NCBI RefSeq assembly: GCF_035046485.1
Contig: NC_085137.1
Coordinates: 318,104,739 to 318,168,738, forward strand
Direction of reading: 5' to 3'
Length of the DNA: 64,000 nt
Source: Aedes albopictus
Taxonomy: Eukaryota; Arthropoda; Insecta; Diptera; Culicidae
Part shown: positions 10,501 through 20,186 of the stretch, one piece after another
Layout of the letters: the number at the start of each line of letters is the position of its first letter
How positions within the stretch are numbered: the stretch's first letter is position 1
Position numbers and translations under genes: made by a program
Notes under the pieces: model-generated
What the model was told of the DNA's origin: nothing
Seen by the model: only the letters and a program-made list of their open reading frames with translations
The model's database searches: none

Positions 10501-12330
10501 GAGGGACAACCGGTGATGTTTGCTTCGAGAACCATGACAGCGACAGAACGACGGTACGCACAAATAGAGAAAGAAACTCTTGCGATTCTATTCGCTTGCA
10601 AACGGTTCGACCAATACATTTTTGGCCAAAAACAAGTGATGGTGCAATCAGACCACCAGCCGCTTCAAAGCATCTTTAAGAAGCCACTTCCAGAGGTGCC
10701 CAAACGAATACAACGAATGATCTTGAGTCTGCAGCGGTATGATTTGCAGGTTCAATACGTAAAAGGTAAGGACTTGATTCTGGCCGACACACTATCCCGC
10801 AACATCGACATCAAGAAGACGGCGGGAACGGAGGACAGTGACCCGCTATGGAGAATCATTGAGGAGGTGAATGCATTGGATAGCGTCGACATGCAACAGG
10901 AGTGGCTAGAGAGGATCAAACAAACCACACAAAACGATGAAACATGTCAGTTTTTGAAGCATTACATAGTCCATGGCTGGCCGAACGATAAAGCGTCGGT
11001 GGATGAGCGCGTGAAACCCTTCTTTGCGTTTCGGTCGGAGTTGGTGATCCAGGACGGCGTGATTCTGAGGGGAAGCCGCATAGTTGTCCCTAACAAGAGT
11101 CGGCCAGAAGTTCTGAAGCTTTTGCACTACAGTCATCAAGGAGAGCAAGCGACACTCCGCAAGGCAAGAGACATCGTATATTGGCCAAATCTCAACGATC
11201 ACGTGCAGGGCATGGTAAAAAATTGTCACGTTTGCAACCAGAATAAGAACTGCCAGCGTAGTGAACCTATGCAGAGCACCGAGGTTCCGGAACACCCGTT
11301 CCAAATAGTTTCGATGGACTTAGGAGAGCTGACAAGCGAAGGAAAGAAGATGATTGTATTAGTGTCCGTGGATCATTTCTCAAACTACTTCGAGGTGGAC
11401 TTTCTGAGTAGCCAGCGAACAGCGGAGCTGATCAATTGCTGCAAGAAAAATTTCAGTCGAATGGGGATTCCGGGCAAAATCATAACCGACTCAGCGCAAC
11501 AGTTCGTAAGTCAAGAGTGGAAGCAGTTCATGGCGGATTACGGCATATCTCATGTGACAAGTGCACCCTACCATCATGAGTCAAACGGAAAAGCCGAATC
11601 TGCTATCAAAATTGCAAAAGGCATCATCATAAAGGCTCTACAGGACAAAAAAGACATTTGGCTGGCTCTTTTGGATTGGAGAAACACACCACAACTGGAT
11701 GGTTACACCCCGTCGCAAAAAGCGATAGGAAGAAGAACGAGAGGCATCCTTCCTGTTGCGCGAGACCAACTGCAAATTCGAGCCGTGGAGAACAACAGAG
11801 TACGAGATAACATTGAGCTTCGTAAAGTGAAATCTAAATTTTACCATGACCGGAAATCACAAGAGTTGCCGAAGTTGATGACCGGTCAAGAAGTTTTTGT
11901 TCAACTGAAGCCAGAGAAAACGCCAGAGTGGACTCGCGGAAGAATCACAGAAGTGTTGAGCGACAGAGACTACCAGGTAACAGCGAACGGTGGGAGCTAC
12001 CGCCGAAATAGAAAGTTCATACGGGATGCGTACTCTACTGTGAGTCGAGAGGAATCAACACTTCAAAAATCCAACGACCAGGCCGTAGCTTCGCCAAGCG
12101 CTTTCTACAGTATGGCGGAAGACAGTTGGCATCCGGTCTCCAGCACTCCGAATTTAGCAGCTCGAACACCAAGGGAATCGGCCGAGTCGTCGACACAATC
12201 GCAAGCACAACATACCAAAACGTTGAGATCGGACACGACCAGTCCGGGAGGCGGAACAGGTAGGCCAAAAAGGACGGTGCGTCGACCAATTAGGTTCGAC
12301 GATTACGAGTTGGAGGAGATCAGTTCCTAA
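7549..12330 (+). pseudogene. gag-pol of the Ty3/gypsy-type element, interrupted and RT-deleted
   Basis: The frame starts at ATG 7549, is broken by the element at 7777-8572, and resumes from 8573 to the stop at 12328-12330. Removing the insert and one TA (798 bases) keeps frame. After the capsid region come two CCHC knuckles (CKYCGRKDHRAGDRDSC-type and CRRCGKPNHYARMC), then the aspartic protease motif DTGAS. Reverse transcriptase jumps from EEPTDW directly to IFQAKLQQALHGLKG near base 9945, so roughly 100 residues are missing, including the first catalytic Asp. The LVDDIL box survives. RNase H (QCDASSFALGAVL), the integrase HHCC zinc finger, and the integrase core with D, D and E (MDLG, TDSAQQF, HHESNGKAES) follow. 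The protein cannot be an active polymerase. Confidence 0.88.
7777..8572 (-). mobile_element. 796-bp TA-flanked DNA element inside gag
   Basis: The ends are CACTCA/TGAGTG, with TA on both sides (7775-7776 and 8573-8574), as in Tc1/mariner-type insertion. It interrupts gag between codons that join in frame when it is removed. On its minus strand there is a TATA-like GATAAAAAGC, a start in good context (AACATGGCGCGCTC near 8360), a possible GTATGT...TTTGTAG intron, a Cys-rich open tail ending CSCDEDVPFDQITAWQSPN, and AATAAA. This looks like the decayed remains of a small two-exon gene whose identity I do not recognise. The start-to-tail frame is broken. Confidence 0.75.
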
Positions 12331-12340
12331 GAAGGGGGGA
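12331..12340 (+). other. Polypurine tract
   Basis: GAAGGGGGGA lies immediately before the 3' LTR and right after the gag-pol stop, the expected place for plus-strand priming. Confidence 0.85.
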
Positions 12341-12493
12341 TGTTATAATGGGTAAAAATACTTTGTATTCTTTTGGGTAATTTCTTAATGGTAAATGATC
12401 AATATCGATACAGTGTGTACATGCAAAGAAAGATCTAAATAAAATCGCCAGTCTTGAGCGTAGCCTGAAACCACGCGTTTGCATATCATAACA
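12341..12493 (+). repeat. 3' LTR of Ty3/gypsy-type element
   Basis: 153 bases, identical by eye to the 5' LTR at 7134-7286. Followed by the target repeat GGAGT. Confidence 0.92.
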
Positions 12494-12601
12494 GGAGTCT
12501 ACAACACAAACGGGCACCCTGTCCCGCTTTCAGTCGCCGCCACTTCTCCATCTCGAGTCCACAAAACCACAACACGGGAGCTTACCTACCGGCTGTGCCA
12601 T

Positions 12602-12840
12602 TGTAGTGTCCGGTGGGACACTTCCGAGCACACCAGCCGAATCTTGAGCCGAATCCTGCAGCCAAACGCACGCTAACGAGGAGGAGCAAGAGGAGCGATA
12701 CCTTCTCGCACAAAATGCTTTACAAGACTGACGTTCCATTTCATGTTGATCGTTTGCTTTGTTTTTCCGGTGATGCATCTCCGCAACTGACGCTATATGC
12801 CCTATTAATCTTTTTCTATCTATCTCTCTCAACCCCTACA
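12602..12840 (-). repeat. TRIM-like element LTR (right copy, its 5' LTR)
   Basis: Direct repeat of 6659-6897. The GAAAT target repeat follows at 12841-12845. Confidence 0.8.
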
Positions 12841-12944
12841 GAAATCAGGCCAAACATTTCAAAAGGTCCTATCTGCATTTGAGAGGCTCTCTTTGTTCAC
12901 TTTCTCTTTCAATTATTGCAATGTATTGGTACACTTTTCAACTA

Positions 12945-13217
12945 CACAGATCGAAAAAAGAGTGTAAAATTCTGTGACATATGATGCACATAATTGGAGC
13001 GTGGGATATCACAGAAGTTTACATGACATATCATGTAAAGTTAATGAAATATCATGTAAACTTCCATTATATGTCATGTAATTCAGCATGACTCTGAGAG
13101 TTTACATGACATATAACACAAATTTACATGATATATCATGTAAACCATCATAACACTAAGTTTACATGACTAAAATGAAGTTTACATGACGTGTAAATCT
13201 CATTATTTTTATCTGTG
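12945..13217. mobile_element. 273-bp MITE built from a short palindromic motif
   Basis: TA flanks (12943-12944, 13218-13219) enclose ends CACAGAT/ATCTGTG. Between 13018 and 13195 the interior repeats variants of TTTACATGACATATCATGTA at least seven times, in both orientations, giving an unusual self-complementary core. It lies in the loop of the outer foldback element. Confidence 0.75.
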
Positions 13218-13552
13218 TACTTTTGCAGTACAAATCAAAAGACGATTGTTTTGACCATCGTTCATTGCAAGGAGACAATCATAATACAAATAAACAGCTG
13301 AGATATTAACGTAAGAGAGGGAAACCAAAGAGAGCCTCTCTTCTGCAGATAGGACCTTTAGACATGTTTGGCCTGAAATAATCCCCTTCTCTTTTACTCT
13401 TACAGAAGTTTTGTAAACAACAAAGCCAAGAAACGTCAAAATCCCATACAAAATCAAAACAGTGCAGTGCCCTATAGACCATACCGTGTACAGATATTTA
13501 TGCCGTGCCCCTGGCTATTACCTCATCTATTAGCTTCTGCATGCTGTGAGAT

Positions 13553-13645
13553 TTTGACTTTTACTGCGAGCACTGTGTTCAAAATTCCTGTGAGAGTGCA
13601 TCCATGGAGGACAGCACCAAAACAGAGCTCGCAGTAAAAGTCAAA
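13553..13645. repeat. Short inverted repeat
   Basis: A 19-base perfect inverted pair, TTTGACTTTTACTGCGAGC (13553-13571) and its complement (13627-13645), encloses a 55-base loop. Possibly the remains of a very short MITE; no target duplication was identified. Confidence 0.5.
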
Positions 13646-13823
13646 GAACAAAATAATTTTGCCAGCATACACGCAACTAAAAAACCTTAGGAAGTTCATA
13701 AGATTTTTGCCATAATTGAACTATATGAATGTGATGAGGAAAATCTTATGAAAATTCATTTTCATAAGATTTTCTTATGTCATGTCATAAGGATAACTTA
13801 TAAAAACTAGTTTTCATAAGGTA

Positions 13824-14035
13824 TTGTCGGGCCGCCACCAAACCGGACTTCGCACAATCATGTCGCGACGCGACCCAACTCGCGACGTTTTTTAATCATG
13901 TCAAAAGTAGTGCGCATCCTTGCCGTTGTTGTCAGCAACACAGCGCACTAGATGCGAAACAGTTGCGACACTTGTGGACCAAGAAAACTGCAATTTTTGA
14001 TTGAATGTCGGTCTTGATTCCAACCGGATAGACAA
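13824..14035. mobile_element. 212-bp TA-flanked MITE, copy 2
   Basis: Same family and length as 1722-1933, in the opposite orientation, with TA at 13822-13823 and 14036-14037. It differs from copy 1 at only a few positions by eye. Confidence 0.85.
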
Positions 14036-14054
14036 TATTCTTGTGGCATCCATA

Positions 14055-15487
14055 CACTGAGAAAAAATATATAGTAAAAATAACCATCAGCACATGCTTA
14101 ATTTTACCATGCCTTAAAATAGTAATGATGAATACGTTTTCAATCATGACTACCATGTTTTTCTTAAAATTACTATGCTTTAGCAAACAAAAGAGATAGT
14201 AACTAACACCATCGATTATAGTTACTTCCACTACACCATTCGTGGTATTCCTTACTATTTTTCACTATGTCTATAGTTAAACAAGCAAAATCCTGTCCAA
14301 TCTCCCAAGAAATTTGTTCAAGTTTTACAAACACGGTTTCAAAAAAAATAATTGTGGAATTGGTAAGTTTAAATTTGTTTTCCAATAATTTAATACTTAA
14401 TAGCATATATGTATCAATAATAGCAATCCTGATTAGAATCTACAGCAATACACATTCCAATGGTGCAACTCTCTTAGCCGAAGAAAATTAATCTTGAGGA
14501 ACCAAGGGGAACGGCAGTAAAATCCGGTTACGTGAATCCCAGCGAGTGATCGTTCGAGGATCCGAATAATCCTGCTGGTGCACGAGACGAGGAAGAACGG
14601 CGCCGATGGACGATGTTGGAAGGCGAAGGTTCGAGATACGATGCCGGACATCGGGGAGGTTGCGGAGAAGAAATATTGAGTATTACGAAGTAGTAAACCC
14701 TGTTTTTTAACAGTTCTAGATGATTTTGGACAGAAGATGGCAGCATCGGAAGTTATCAGCGCGGTTATGCTCACGTTTGTCTTCAATTCATCGTTCCTGG
14801 AGGAAAGACTGCTAGATTCGAAACCGTTGGAACTTCCGTTGAAGGAGCAGAAGTCTTTCTCACCGTCTCATCCGGGTGCAGCCAAGGATAAGGGCCAACG
14901 ACATTCAAGATTTCATTTGATGAGACAGCCAACTTATTCACAGAGGTTCTGGATATCGAATACTTTTCCCATGATTGTCACGCTGCTTCCCAAACCAGAT
15001 TAAAAGCATTTTGCTGCCAGAATGAAGTGCCGAGTCCGGAAAGTACATCGGTCCCGGATCCTTCCAAGTCCGCTAAATAATGCATTCCATGAAAAATACA
15101 GCTTCAATATATCGGCCAGGAAGTTATATTATGATCTTAATATGATTAAACAGTAATAAAATATGCAAGAAATCCGATAAATTTTAGTTTTTTTTAAGTT
15201 TTTAAAACGTAAACAAAAGAAGCGGCACTGCCGTCAAACCACGCACATAGTAATCCTAACCATATGATGAAGGTCAAACGTACCATGCTGTTTATGTCAC
15301 ACATAGTAAAATAAACTATAAAATCTGGTTTGAAATCACCATAAATTGTAAATACATGGCGGCATGGTAAATATGACCCGCCCATGGTAATTTCAAGCAG
15401 GAATTTTGGTCTACCAAAATCAAGTGGTAAAAGTGTTTTAGTTTCACCCTCGATACGGTCATAATTACTATGTCCGTTTTTTCAGTG
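14055..15487. mobile_element. 1.43-kb TA-flanked DNA element without a recognised transposase
   Basis: The ends are CACTGAGAAAAAATATATAG and, at the right, the complement of CACTGAAAAAACGGACATAG, with TA on each side (14053-14054 and 15488-15489). GC-richer interior sequence around 14500-15060 carries open frames of 117 (minus) and 88 (plus) codons. They match nothing I know, so captured or decayed sequence is possible. Many mosquito MITEs share CACTGA ends. Confidence 0.65.
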
Positions 15488-15489
15488 TA

Positions 15490-17086
15490 AGAATGAGTTA
15501 TGGCAAAAATTCATAAGGTATTATGCTTTTGGTCGAAATCCGAAGTGGCCGAACGCGCGAAAATTGATTTTTAACCTTACTGAAATGAAAACTCCATTAG
15601 ATTTTATGTGCACAAAGCAGATAAAAGCGAATTGGTGGTTCAACTCCTCATTTTATGTGCGGCATTTAGATTTTAAAGTGTTTGCATTGAATATAATTGA
15701 GTTGCACATATTTTTCATATGCACTGCTATGAATTCTAAAAATGATGCATTAACAACCTATGTTAACTGAATATAAACTTTGAGTGCATTGATAGATATT
15801 TCGGAACGTTCAAAACATTTCCCAGGTAACCACTAAGCACTGATATAAGCGGTATAGAGGCACTTCAACAGCCTTTCAGTGCCAACAGGCTCTAAAGAAG
15901 GTTTTCAAATGCTTATAGACCTTGTAAATCGTAAGCATTGAAATAAGCCGTATATGGGTATATAACGCTATCTTGTACAGTGACGATTCGTTCGTTGGCG
16001 GCTCGATACATGGGCTGTCTCGATGGTTGAATGTTCGCTAATTGGGGCAAAACCCAACTAAAAAGCACTGTCAATGTCAAAATCGATGTCAAAACGAGTT
16101 TGACGTCTGACCTCCGTCGCATCGCAGCTCCTATATACAGAACGTATGTGTAAGTATGCGAGTGTTTCGTGACGTATTTCTCGTCAGTTGCATGTGTCTA
16201 GAGAATTTGGATCAGTTGTCACTTACCCCAACGAACGAACACGATTCGCTAATCGGGGCGCAGTCGTGACCCAACCAGCGAATCCAGACTGTAGTGCTTG
16301 TTAGCCCTGTGCTTTCAAGCCTAGTTAGACAGCTGTCAGTGCTGTTGAATGGCTTGTCTTACATGACACTTGACATGACATCCATACCAATCAAAATAAA
16401 TTTCAATCAAACCAAAACTAAAACCGATGAAAGTAGGTAAATCTAACATAGAAGAAAGGTTCAGGCCTTCAGGAATTGAAAACAGTTATTGGCAAGCGGC
16501 AGCATGTAGTACACCATGGATTATGATCCCGGTCACGAATCTGACATCGAGATAGATCCCCTTCAAATTTCCAGATGATTCCCAGCTCAACTTCTATCTC
16601 CCGCGAATCTGCACGTCATCGATTAGCGCTGCCTCAACTTCAAACTTTAACACCATCGGATTCATCTGAATTAGCAATATCTTTTCCTTTATAGTACCAA
16701 CGAGCTCTCAGTTTGTCCTATGTAGTAGATTTCCCCTGATATTTCGCTCGCTGTCCTACCTTTCTACCGAAAACAATCCAAATTTATCATCACTCGATCG
16801 ATCGAATCTGGCTTCGGATCTGATTGTCTTTGTATCTGATTTAAGATCCGTCTGCTACTCCTGGATGGAAACATCAACAATGCATTGCCTTTTTGCTTCA
16901 AATACCATTCTGAGCGTATGAAGTTCACGATGCATTTGTGGAGTATATGGTTAACACGTAGAAATTTAACGCAGGAACATTGAGGACATTGGCCGGAATC
17001 TGGATCAAGTAGCAAAAAGATGAACGTCGACGAGAAGTAGAGTAGAAGTAGAAGTAGAAAAGCAAGACAAAAATAGAAGTGTTTTT
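15490..17086. other. Unassigned repeat-rich interval
   Basis: No gene is supported. Near 16516 a short frame starts MDYDPGHESDIEID and, after a frame change, continues SRESARHRLALPQLQTL. This could be a decayed coding fragment. A GTAGAA repeat run lies at 17037-17062. Confidence 0.35.
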
Positions 17087-17104
17087 TGACGTTGAATAAC
17101 GTCC
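17087..17104. repeat. Helentron left inverted repeat
   Basis: TGACGTTGAATAACGTCC. Its exact complement is at 29519-29536. It contains an internal 6-bp stem around GAAT. Confidence 0.65.
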
Positions 17105-17383
17105 TTCGGCAACATATAGGGGTGTAACTTCAGAAAACCGAAAATTTGAGCATGTAACGAAAAGTGGTTAGATTTTGACCGCTAATAACTCTGTCATTTC
17201 TTGATGGATTTTCAAAATTTTTGCATGAATTGATCACAAATTTATCTACGCATCGATTCTGTACAAGGTAACTATTGATTTTCAATAGCAAACTATTGAA
17301 AAGTTGGGAAAAGTGAACCCATGTTTTATCCAGCCAATCACGTTCGAGCACAGATTTGAGGTTTTCGATCGAGCGCCTGGCAG

Positions 17384-17391
17384 TATAAAAG
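17384..17391 (+). promoter_or_regulatory. TATA box near the Helentron left end
   Basis: CAGTATAAAAG, followed about 25 bases later by CATTCTTCATT, looks like a strong TATA and initiator pair of the kind seen at insect histone genes. No convincing long gene follows directly. It may belong to captured histone DNA or to a Helentron transcript. Confidence 0.4.
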
Positions 17392-17656
17392 CTATTTCTT
17401 CTTCCCCTCTTCCTTCATTCTTCATTAACACCTCGAGGGGAACGCATCGAAGCAGAGCTATGCAGTTTGCTCCGTTTGCGTTTTCGTTTAGTATTCTGTG
17501 GCATGCCGAGCGCGTTGGATGTCGACGTTTGCGCACGTTCACTCGTGTTCGCATCGTCGTGCACGGCACAATTTGAGCCGTCGACGAGTTTGAGGACTTT
17601 TCATCATCGGAGCCAACATCGTCATTGCTGTCTTCAATTTGACTGTCAGAACGATA

Positions 17657-17823
17657 GGGGTTCGTTCAAATATTACGTAACGCTAAGGGGGTGGGAGGGG
17701 GTATAGCGCTGTGCTACGATTCATACGAAATTTCAAAAATTTTCATACAAAATTTGTTACGTGGGGGAGGGAGGGGGTCTAAAATTGTCAAAACTTACGT
17801 TACGTAATATTTGAATGGACCCC
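17657..17823. mobile_element. 167-bp MITE
   Basis: The left end GGGGTTCGTTCAAATATTAC and the complement of the right end, GGGGTCCATTCAAATATTAC, form TIRs that continue into ACGTAACG. The interior is rich in GGGGGAGGG. It is a common compact insect MITE type and is nested in the Helentron. Confidence 0.75.
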
Positions 17824-18231
17824 AATGCCTTGGCTCTCACACAAAATTTTGCAAATTTTAATACAAACAGTCCTTTTGAGGGCTTTAGAAATATCTTGCA
17901 AGAGTGAACAGAAAATTTTCCAGAAAGACGCCGTGCAGCAAAAGTGTCAAATCCACCACGGTTTGACGGTTTACTTTGCAAGAACTGTTAAGAAATTTAA
18001 CAGTGCCTCGTCGCATACCTGCTACACGAGTGGATGGGAAATTGTATCAACTCAGGAATTTCCAAATGAATATTTTTACCACCGATTCTAATACATATTA
18101 AGATCATTTCCATACTGATAGGAAGGGATTATGTGAACAAGTTAGGCCATTTTTACAGCGTGCTGATGAAAATCACCGATGCCAGCAACATTTCGGTTGG
18201 CTCTGAAAATCTTCCTCACTTACTGTTGATT
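17824..18231. other. Helentron interior without a recognised gene
   Basis: Short open frames only. I see no motif in them. Confidence 0.35.
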
Positions 18232-18317
18232 TAATGCTGGATTCTGTGCTCTGCAAAAGGAGACGAACGAACGCGAAATTTCGAAACAACTCTCCAGCGG
18301 GGCGAATGGAATATGGT

Positions 18318-18333
18318 CGCCCTGATAAGGACG
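18318..18333 (-). other. Decayed histone 3' stem-loop, H2A copy A
   Basis: On the minus strand it reads CGTCCTTATCAGGGCG, about 35 bases after the H2A stop. It is the histone stem-loop with one stem mismatch and a changed loop, compared with copy B. Confidence 0.7.
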
Positions 18334-18367
18334 GTTTTGGTTTTGGTCGACACAAGTGGGATGTAGT

Positions 18368-18738
18368 TTATGCCTTCTTTTCCATCTTCTTTGGCAGCAG
18401 AACGGTCTCAATGTTTGGCAAGACACCGCCCTGGGCGATGTTCGCACCGGAAAGCAATTTGTTCAGCTCTTCGTCGTTGCGGATGGCCAACTGCAGGTGA
18501 CGGTGAATGATCCTGATTTTCTAGTTGTCACAGGCAGCATTTCCCGCCAGCTCAAGCACTTTAGCCGCCGGATACTTCATGACGGCCACTAAGTAGAGTA
18601 GGTCCCCGACACCGACACGCTCACAGTTGCCCTTCCGGAGCAAACGGTGGATGCGACTGACTGGGAACTGCATTCCGGTACGGCTGGAACGGACGTTGGC
18701 TTCACCCTCGCTTTGGCTCCTTCGTAATGACGCGACAC
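18368..18738 (-). pseudogene. Histone H2A pseudogene, copy A
   Basis: The minus strand reads [19 protein letters not shown], then [19 protein letters not shown], a stop, then [35 protein letters not shown] and a normal KKA ending. It is collinear with H2A along its whole length. Lesions are ATG to GTG at the start, a 1-base deletion in the N-tail, loss of the Tyr codon in GNYAERVG, and a Lys codon turned to TAG in DNKK. Acidic-patch residues corresponding to E61 and E64 are Lys here, while NDEE is kept. A TATA-like CATAAAAGCG lies upstream. It is one of two tandem units of about 580 bases, and lies inside the Helentron on the opposite strand to its genes. Confidence 0.9.
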
Positions 18739-18897
18739 AACAGCGTGCGCCATCGTACGCGTTTGCTCCTGTTCTGTTGGTGGGGCGGCGGTGCGGTGCG
18801 CTTTTATGCTGGATTCTTCTACCTAGTGCTCTGCAAAAGGAGACGAACGAACGCATAATTTCGAAACAACTCTCCAGCGGGGCGAATGGAATATGGT

Positions 18898-18913
18898 CGT
18901 CCTGAAAAGGACG
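18898..18913 (-). other. Histone-type 3' stem-loop, H2A copy B
   Basis: On the minus strand CGTCCTTTTCAGGACG: a 6-bp stem, TTTC loop and ACCA after it, with CCAAAAC before it. It differs from the consensus GGYYYUUHUHARRRCC mainly at the first stem pair. AGAGTTGTTTCGA follows about 24 bases downstream, a candidate U7-binding downstream element. Confidence 0.8.
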
Positions 18914-18947
18914 GTTTTGGTTTTGGTCGAATTAAGTGGGATGCAGT

Positions 18948-19291
18948 TTATGCGTTCTTTTCCATCTTCTTTGGCAGCAGAACGTTTGGCAAAACACCGC
19001 CCTGGGCGATGTTCGCGCCGGAAAGCAATTTGTTCAGCTCTTCATCGTTGCGGATGGCCAACTGCAGGTGACGGCGAATGATCTTGATTTTCTTGTTGTC
19101 ACCTCGAGCACTTTAGCCGCTGGGTACTTCATGACGGCCACTAAGTAGAGTAGGTCCCCGACACCGACACGCTCACAGTTGCCCTTCCGGAGCAAACGGT
19201 GGATGCGACTGACTGGGAACTGCATTCCGGTACGGCTGGAACGGGACGTTGGCTTCACCCTCGCTCTGGCTCCTTCGTAATGACGCGACAC
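18948..19291 (-). pseudogene. Histone H2A pseudogene, copy B
   Basis: Second tandem H2A unit on the minus strand. The N-tail from GTG (in place of ATG) is collinear with H2A for 22 residues and leads into [20 protein letters not shown]. The same missing Tyr and the same two Glu-to-Lys changes as in copy A are present. It has its own lesion, a deletion of about 19 bases after KVLE that removes LAGNAA and shifts the frame, but it keeps the Lys codon that copy A lost. The copies therefore share older damage and then diverged. CATAAAAGCG upstream resembles a TATA box. Confidence 0.9.
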
Positions 19292-19465
19292 AACAGCGTG
19301 TGCCATCGTACGCGTTTGCTCCTGTACTGTTGGTGGGGCGGCGGTGCGGTGCGCTTTTATGCTGGCTAGCGCTACGCTGTACCAATACTGTGAAGGAACC
19401 AACGGATGCAATAAAATGACGCGTGAACCGAAGGGGCGGAGTTCCGCTTGCTATTTGATGGGCGC

Positions 19466-19530
19466 AAAACCACGAGTAAGGCGCAGAAGACGCAACGAAT
19501 AAGAAGAAGAAGAAGAAGAAGCCTCGCCGG
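19466..19530 (+). pseudogene. Possible H2B N-terminal remnant
   Basis: Plus-strand KTTSKAQKTQRI followed by a Lys/Arg-coding AAGAAG run resembles the H2B N-tail (KxxGKAQKNIxK then KKKK). It would be divergent to H2A copy B, as H2A and H2B are in insect histone clusters. The evidence is weak; the AAG run may simply be a microsatellite. Confidence 0.3.
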
Positions 19531-20186
19531 TAGGAAAACTATGCTAGGTTAATGCTAACAAGAAATCCGGCTTTCGTGCAAAACCGTTCTTTACAAGACG
19601 ATTATAATTATTAATCTACTACAGAAGAATTGTTTTAAAATTACTTGTTGCTTGTTCGTGTAACTTGTGCGACTAGCATTCCTCTGATGAAATGAAAGGT
19701 ACCCTTTCAAACCTGTTCGTTTGAAGGTTAGAGTTTTGTTTCACTATGATGCACACCTAGCGCTCATCCACTGACGGAAAAGCAACTGATCCAATTCCTT
19801 TGTGCTGTGTGTGCCAAAGTGAACTTCGAAACGTTCGTGTCATTTTGCTGCCCAAGAACGAGAAAGAAATGGAAATGGAATCTCACTATTATTCCGCTTT
19901 TGACTTGGTCCGCACGTAAGCGTGGCCGCCAAAACATCCCGTGTCCCCGCGCCCCTCTTCATCAAAGTAGTACATACGATAAAGAAGTTACGGTAGGGAA
20001 CGCGCAACCGAAAATTGATCAATGAAAATGTTGTATTCCCTATCACGGACATCAAGTTGCTGTACCTAGCTAATCTTTGTGATGGAACTCTCTCAGTATA
20101 TTTCTCGTGAAGTTACCAAGAGTGCTTTTGAGTGATTCTCAGTGAAAAGTTGTCTACGTTTGTAGTGCATATTGTAGTGAAGTGAA

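Larger units (their letters stand above)
7134..12493 (+). mobile_element. Ty3/gypsy-type LTR retrotransposon, recent but defective
   Basis: Complete in outline: 5' LTR, primer-binding site TGGTGACAGAAGTGG at 7287, gag-pol frame, purine tract GAAGGGGGGA at 12331-12340, 3' LTR, and a GGAGT target duplication. The order protease, reverse transcriptase, RNase H, integrase is that of Ty3/gypsy, and no env frame follows. Two gag zinc knuckles would fit the Mag lineage, but I cannot place the clade firmly. Identical LTRs argue for a recent insertion. Two lesions disable this copy: a DNA element in gag and an in-frame loss in reverse transcriptase. It is inserted in the non-coding interior of the TRIM-like element. 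Confidence 0.9.
6659..12840 (-). mobile_element. Short non-coding LTR element (TRIM-like), minus strand, interrupted
   Basis: Two 239-base direct repeats (6659-6897 and 12602-12840) start TGTAG and end CTACA and look identical by eye. The 5-bp repeat GAAAT flanks the whole (6654-6658 and 12841-12845). On the minus strand a purine tract, AGGGGGAGAA, abuts the 3' LTR, and TGGCACAGCCGG, a plausible primer-binding site, follows the 5' LTR. This sets the orientation. Without the gypsy insertion the internal part is only 339 bases and the element 817 bases. No gag or pol is present, so it would need proteins in trans. Confidence 0.8.
6641..13474. mobile_element. Outer foldback DNA element hosting the nest
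   Basis: The left end is TAGGGCACTG at 6641 and the right end is its complement CAGTGCCCTA at 13474, with TA on both sides (6639-6640, 13475-13476). Further in, an approximately 50-base inverted repeat begins CAGGCCAAACATTTC (12846) and ends with the complement at 13374, so both arms are visible. The left arm lacks about 70 bases that the right arm has. Without its insertions the element would be under 700 bp and non-coding. It contains an LTR element (6659-12840) and a MITE (12945-13217). Confidence 0.72.
18232..19366 (-). repeat. Tandem duplication of the H2A unit
   Basis: Units of about 580 bases (18232-18813 and 18811-19366) are arranged head to tail. Each holds a TATA-like motif, an H2A body, a stem-loop and the block TCTGCAAAAGGAGACGAACG. 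The junction sits at GCTTTTATGCTGG. Confidence 0.8.

Noticed and set aside
15820..16385. Single MITE spanning this interval
   Set aside because: The ends share only scattered similarity (ACTAAGCACTG versus AGTGCTTGTTAG) and I could not find a target duplication.
17304..17576. 90-codon plus-strand frame after the TATA box
   Set aside because: It starts upstream of the TATA box and has no domain; the promoter may be real but the frame is not supported.
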